DNA of 64,000 nucleotides from Calliopsis andreniformis (lineage: Eukaryota; Arthropoda; Insecta; Hymenoptera; Andrenidae), in the NCBI RefSeq assembly GCF_051401765.1, contig NW_027480468.1:2294001-2358000 (forward strand), in the 5' to 3' direction. Shown one piece after another: positions 61,196-64,000 of this stretch. Made by a program: the position numbers and the translations under genes. The notes under the pieces were generated by a model. That model had not been told where the DNA came from. It did no database searches and saw only the letters and a program-made list of their open reading frames with translations. The first letter of the stretch is position 1, and every line of letters starts with the position of its first letter.

Positions 61196-64000
61196 AGGAT
61201 ATTCTATTGATGATTGAGGATTGACAATTGATTGTTGAGGACTGAGGGCTGAAGATTGAGGATTCAGGATTGAGGATTCGTGATTGAGGTTTGAGGACTG
61301 AGGATTGAGGTTTGAGGATTGAGGATTGAGGATTGACTCTTGAGGATTGAGGGTTGAGGATGGTGGATTGAAGAGAGAGGACTGAGTGTTGAGGATTGAG
61401 GGTTGAGAATTGATGTTTGAGGATTGAGATTTGATTATTGAAAATTGTGGATTGAGTATTGGACCATGAGAATTCAGGATACTCTATTGAGTATTGAGAA
61501 TTGAGGATTGATGGTTGACTGTTGAGGATTGGTGGTTGAGGGCTGTGTTTTGAATATTGAGGATTGAGGATTGAGGATTGAGGATTGAAGATTGAGGATT
61601 GAAGATTGAGTATTGATGATTGAAGATTGAGGATTGAGGATTGAGTGTTGAGGATTGAGGACGAGGACAGACGGTTGAGGATTGAGGTTTGAGGATTGAG
61701 GATTCAGGACTGAGGACTGAGGATTGAGGATTGAGGATTGAGCATTGAGGATTGAAGATTGATGTCTTTGGATTGAGGATTGAAAATTGACGATTGAGGA
61801 TTGTGGATTGAGGATTGAGGATTGAACATTGAGGACTGAGTGTTGAGGGTTGAGTGATGAGAATTGATGTTTGTGGATAGAGGCTTGAAGGTTGCAGATT
61901 GTGTATTGAGTATTGAATACTGTGAATTGAGGATATTCTATTGAGGATTCAGGATTGACGACTGATTGTTGAGGACTCAGGGCTGAAGATTGAGGATTCA
62001 GGATTGAGGATTCAGAATTGAGGTTTGATGACTGAGGATTGAGGATTGAAGATTGAGTATTGAGGATTGAAGATTGAGGATTGAGGATTGAGGATTGAGG
62101 ATTGAGGATTGAGGATTGAGGATTGAGAATTGAGGATTGAGGTCTGAGGATTGAAGATTGAGGATTGGGTATTGAGGATTGAGGATTGAAGATTGAGGAT
62201 TGAGGATTGAGGATTGAAGAATGTGGATTGAGGATTGAGGATTGAGGATTGAGGAATGAAGATCGAGGATTGAGGATTGAGGATTGAGGATTGAAGATTG
62301 AGTATTGAGGTTTGAATATTGAGGATTGAGGATTGAGGGTTGAGGATTGAGGATTGAAGATTGAGGATTGCGGACTGAGTGTTGAGGGTTGAGTGATGAG
62401 AATTGATGTTTGTGGATAGAGATCTGAAGATTGCAGATTGAGTATTGAGTATTGAAATCTGTGAATTGAGGATATTCTATTGAGGATTGAGGATTGTCAC
62501 CTGATTGTTCAAGACTGAGGGCTGGAGATTGAGGATTCAGGATTGAGGATTCAGAATTGAGGTTTGTGGACTGAGGATTGAGGATCGAGGATTGAAGGTT
62601 GAGTATTGAGGATTGAAGATTGAGGATTGAGGATTGAGGATTGAGGATTGAGGATGAGGGCTGAGGGTTAAGGATTGAGGTTTAAGGACTGAGGCCTGAG
62701 GGTTGAGGATTGAGAATTGAGGATTGAGGATTGAGGATTGAAGACTGAGGATTGGGGATTGAGTATTGAGGATGGAAGATTGAGGATTGAGGATTGAGGA
62801 TTGAGGATTGAGGATTGAAGATTGAGGATTGGGGATTGTGGATTGAGGATTGAGGATTGAACATTGAGGACTGAGTGTTGAGGCTTGAGGATTGAGTATT
62901 GAGGATTGAGGACTGAAGATTGAGTATTGAGGATTGAAGATTGAGGATTGAGTATTGAGTATTGAGAGCTGTGAATTGATGATATTCTATTGAGGATTGA
63001 GTATTGACAACTGATTGTTGATGACTGAGGTCTGAAGACTGAGGATTCAGGATTGAGGTTTCAGGATTGAGGTTTGAGGACTGAGTATTTAGGATTGAGG
63101 ATTGAGGACTGAGGATTGAGGGTTGAGGATTGCAGGTTGAGGATTGGGTATTGCGGATTGAACATTGAGGATTGAGGATTGAGGATGGAGGATTGAAGAT
63201 TGAATATTGATGATTGAAGATTGAGGATTAAGGATTGAGGGTTGTGGATTGAGAACGAGAACTGAGGGTTGAGTATTGATGTTTGAGGTCTGAGGACTGA
63301 GGATTGAGGATTGAGAATTGAGGATTGAGGATTGAGGATTGAATATTGAGGATTGGTTATTGAGGGTTGAAGAATGAGGACTGAGGGTTGAAGATTGAGG
63401 ATTGAGGATTGAAGGTTGAGTATTGAGGATTGAAGATTGAGGATTGAGGATTGAGGATTGAAAATTGAGAATAGAGGATTGAGGATTGAGGATTGAGGAT
63501 TGAGGATTGAGGATTGAGGACAGAGGATTGAGGATTGACGATTGAGGATTGAAGATTGAGGATTGAGGATTCAGGATTAAAGATTGAATATGGCTGATTG
63601 TAGATTGAGGATTGGTGATTGAGGATTGAGGATTGAGGTTTGAGGATTGAACATTGAGGATTGGGTATTGCGGATTGAGGATTGAGGATTGAGGATTGAG
63701 GATTGAGGATTGAGGATTGAAGATTGAGTATTGATGATTGAAGATTGAGGATTGAGGATTGAGGATTGAAGATTAAGGATTGATGATTGAGGATTGAGGA
63801 TTGAGGATTGAGGATTGAGGATTGAGTATTGAAGATTGAGGGTTGATGATTGAGGATTGAGGATTGAGGATTGAGTATTGAGGACTGAAGATTGAATATT
63901 GATGATTGAAGATTGAGGATTGAGGATTGAGTATTGAGGATTGAGGATTGAGGATTGAGGATTGAGAGTTGAGGATTGAGGATTGAGGATTGAATATTGA
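61196..64000 (-). repeat. 4,258-bp tandem duplication, copy B (cut by the window edge)
   Basis: Tandem copy of 56,935 onward, followed to about 63,985. There GGATTGAATATTG replaces GGACTGAAGATTG of copy A, and the window ends at 64,000. The duplication may continue outside. Confidence 0.9.

Larger units (their letters stand above)
31531..64000 (-). repeat. Right heptamer satellite array, G-rich strand on +
   Basis: Degenerate TTGAGGA tandem array (the C-rich CAATCCT strand is now on -) running to the end of the window. Variants mirror those on the left: AGTATTG, AAGATTG, GGACTGA, GGGTTGA. Anchor blocks appear as the reverse complement of the left ones, mainly AATTGAGGATATTCTATTGA, about 30 times. 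The array is a mosaic of direct duplications of 0.6-4.3 kb, listed separately. No gene, RNA gene or unique insertion is visible in these 32 kb. Confidence 0.98.

Noticed and set aside
1..64000. Telomeric repeat tract
   Set aside because: The TTGAGGA unit is not a telomere repeat known to me, the array is too degenerate, it holds internal duplications and an LTR, and the orientation reverses mid-window. A fused telomere would have G-strands pointing toward the junction; here they point away.
1..64000. Structural repeat protein (silk-like or beta-solenoid) encoded by NPQSSIL repeats
   Set aside because: Tempting because of length, but frame independence and strand switching with the DNA repeat mean the peptide follows from the DNA unit. 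No evidence of selection on the protein.
1..64000. G-quadruplex-forming array
   Set aside because: Only GG doublets with about 5-nt loops recur. Three-tetrad motifs are absent from the consensus, so stable quadruplexes are not supported.
1..64000. Centromere identity of the satellite
   Set aside because: Large size and higher-order duplications are compatible, but nothing in the sequence distinguishes centromeric from other heterochromatic satellites.

Overview
This window contains no gene I can support. It is almost entirely one very large, degenerate 7-bp tandem repeat (a heptamer satellite), broken by one unique block of 761 bp that has the features of a solo LTR. The array size, the nested segmental duplications and the LTR insertion point to a eukaryotic, probably heterochromatic or subtelomeric-type locus. 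The sequence does not identify the species.

Layout. (1) 1-27,709: the C-rich strand of the heptamer (consensus CAATCCT) reads on the + strand. A unit with an 11,985-bp offset occurs twice in tandem (1-11,985 and 11,986-23,938) and is almost base-identical. Each copy starts with two tandem 1,792-bp subunits (256 x 7). From 23,931 a chimeric tail reuses pieces of the same unit. (2) 27,710-28,470: solo LTR with TG...CA ends, flanked by a 5-bp direct repeat ACCAT. Intact empty-site paralogues of the target lie elsewhere in the window. (3) 28,471-31,519: the C-rich array resumes, with an 824-bp duplication and a 77-bp duplication, and becomes the most degenerate part of the window. (4) 31,520-31,530: abrupt polarity switch at an imperfect palindrome. 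(5) 31,531-64,000: the same satellite in the opposite orientation (G-rich strand TTGAGGA on +). It is a mosaic of 0.6-4.3 kb duplications, including a 4,258-bp tandem duplication that runs off the right edge.

The heptamers are not uniform. Recurring non-heptamer anchor blocks, for example one around AGAATATCCTGAATTCTCAG, punctuate both arms. In the right arm they appear as reverse complement, so the two arms are inverted relatives rather than independent arrays.

Many long open frames exist, on + left of 31.5 kb and on - right of it. They follow from the heptamer itself: CAATCCT has no stop codon in any frame of the C-rich strand, and because 7 is not a multiple of 3 all three frames encode the same heptapeptide (N-P-Q-S-S-I-L). 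I do not call them genes. I found no RNA gene, CRISPR array, operon or new enzymatic system. The points of interest are structural: the polarity switch, the nested duplication history, the anchor blocks and the single LTR insertion.
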